From contig DAOVQG010000106.1 of the NCBI GenBank assembly GCA_030628805.1, positions 1 through 13,822 of the forward strand: a stretch of 13,822 nucleotides of DNA. Direction: 5' to 3'. Source of the stretch: JAGMDK01 sp023128695 (lineage in GTDB: Bacteria; Planctomycetota; Phycisphaerae; UBA1845; Fen-1342). The first letter of the stretch is position 1. The number at the start of each line of letters is the position of its first letter. A program made the translations under genes and the position numbers. Below the pieces are notes generated by a model. That model was not told where the DNA came from. It made no database searches and worked only from the letters and a program-made list of their open reading frames with translations. Shown piece after piece: positions 13,772 through 13,822 of this stretch.

Positions 13772-13822
13772 CCTCCCTCTTCTCAATCGGCGTGCCACCA
13801 TTGCGGTAAAACGATCTCACGG

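Noticed and set aside
13471..13809. A 112-codon + strand open frame at the right edge
   Set aside because: Its first part overlaps the end of the TldE-like gene in another frame and the rest crosses the heptamer repeat and the hairpin; no ribosome-binding site or family likeness.
1..13822. CRISPR array, tRNA or rRNA genes, phage genes
   Set aside because: No regularly spaced direct repeats with unique spacers, no cloverleaf or rRNA-like sequence, and no integrase, capsid or transposase frame was recognised by eye on either strand.

Overview
The window looks like chromosome of a GC-rich planctomycete (Planctomycetota, probably Phycisphaerae or a near relative). This is inferred from the C-terminal double calcium-loop dockerin of the first gene (a DFDGDGDVDL-type motif typical of that phylum), the exported repeat protein carrying it, an ECF sigma factor, and the high density of palindromic repeats between genes. 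No 16S or other direct taxonomic marker is present. I see no tRNA, rRNA, CRISPR array, phage or intact transposase gene.

Layout. Left edge (1-442): a possible C-terminal gene tail, a solo copy of a mobile-element end, and no clear gene. Then one + strand gene (443-3346) for a secreted beta-solenoid repeat protein with a C-terminal dockerin. It converges on a minus-strand block that reads, in transcription order, gap (8413-7397), pgk (7312-6062), rpe (6054-5374), a histidine-phosphatase-like protein without its catalytic residues (5377-4799), accD (4678-3854) and a small LpxB-N-terminal-like membrane protein (3844-3482). Three of its junctions are tight: 7 nt, a 4-nt ATGA overlap and 9 nt. Upstream of gap, also on the minus strand, lies an ECF sigma factor (9207-8629). 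After a 761-bp gene-free stretch full of palindromes come two + strand genes (9969-11702 and 11895-13610) for exported paralogues of the TldD/TldE (PmbA) metalloprotease family. The first keeps the HExxxH metal motif; the second has lost it.

How the genes fit together. GapA and Pgk carry out consecutive steps of lower glycolysis/gluconeogenesis. Rpe ties them to the pentose phosphate pathway. The degenerate phosphatase is translationally coupled to Rpe. AccD supplies one half of the acetyl-CoA carboxyltransferase, and the LAB_N protein points to the envelope, so the block joins central carbon flow to lipid supply. The TldD/TldE-like pair resembles the known arrangement of one active and one inactive subunit, but both proteins have signal peptides, placing the complex outside the cytoplasm.

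Small mobile elements shape the intergenic DNA. Two CTAG-ended elements share a 73-bp hairpin identical at every base (8485-8605 and 11699-11832). A truncated relative follows at 11829. A second CTAG-ended family has 20-bp perfect inverted ends (9403-9534) plus a solo end at 115-135. One element supplies the stop codon of the TldD-like gene and, with its neighbour, fills almost all the DNA between the two TldD-family genes. Palindromes also sit at most other gene boundaries and create false upstream extensions of several reading frames; starts were chosen by ribosome-binding sites, signal peptides and family alignment instead.
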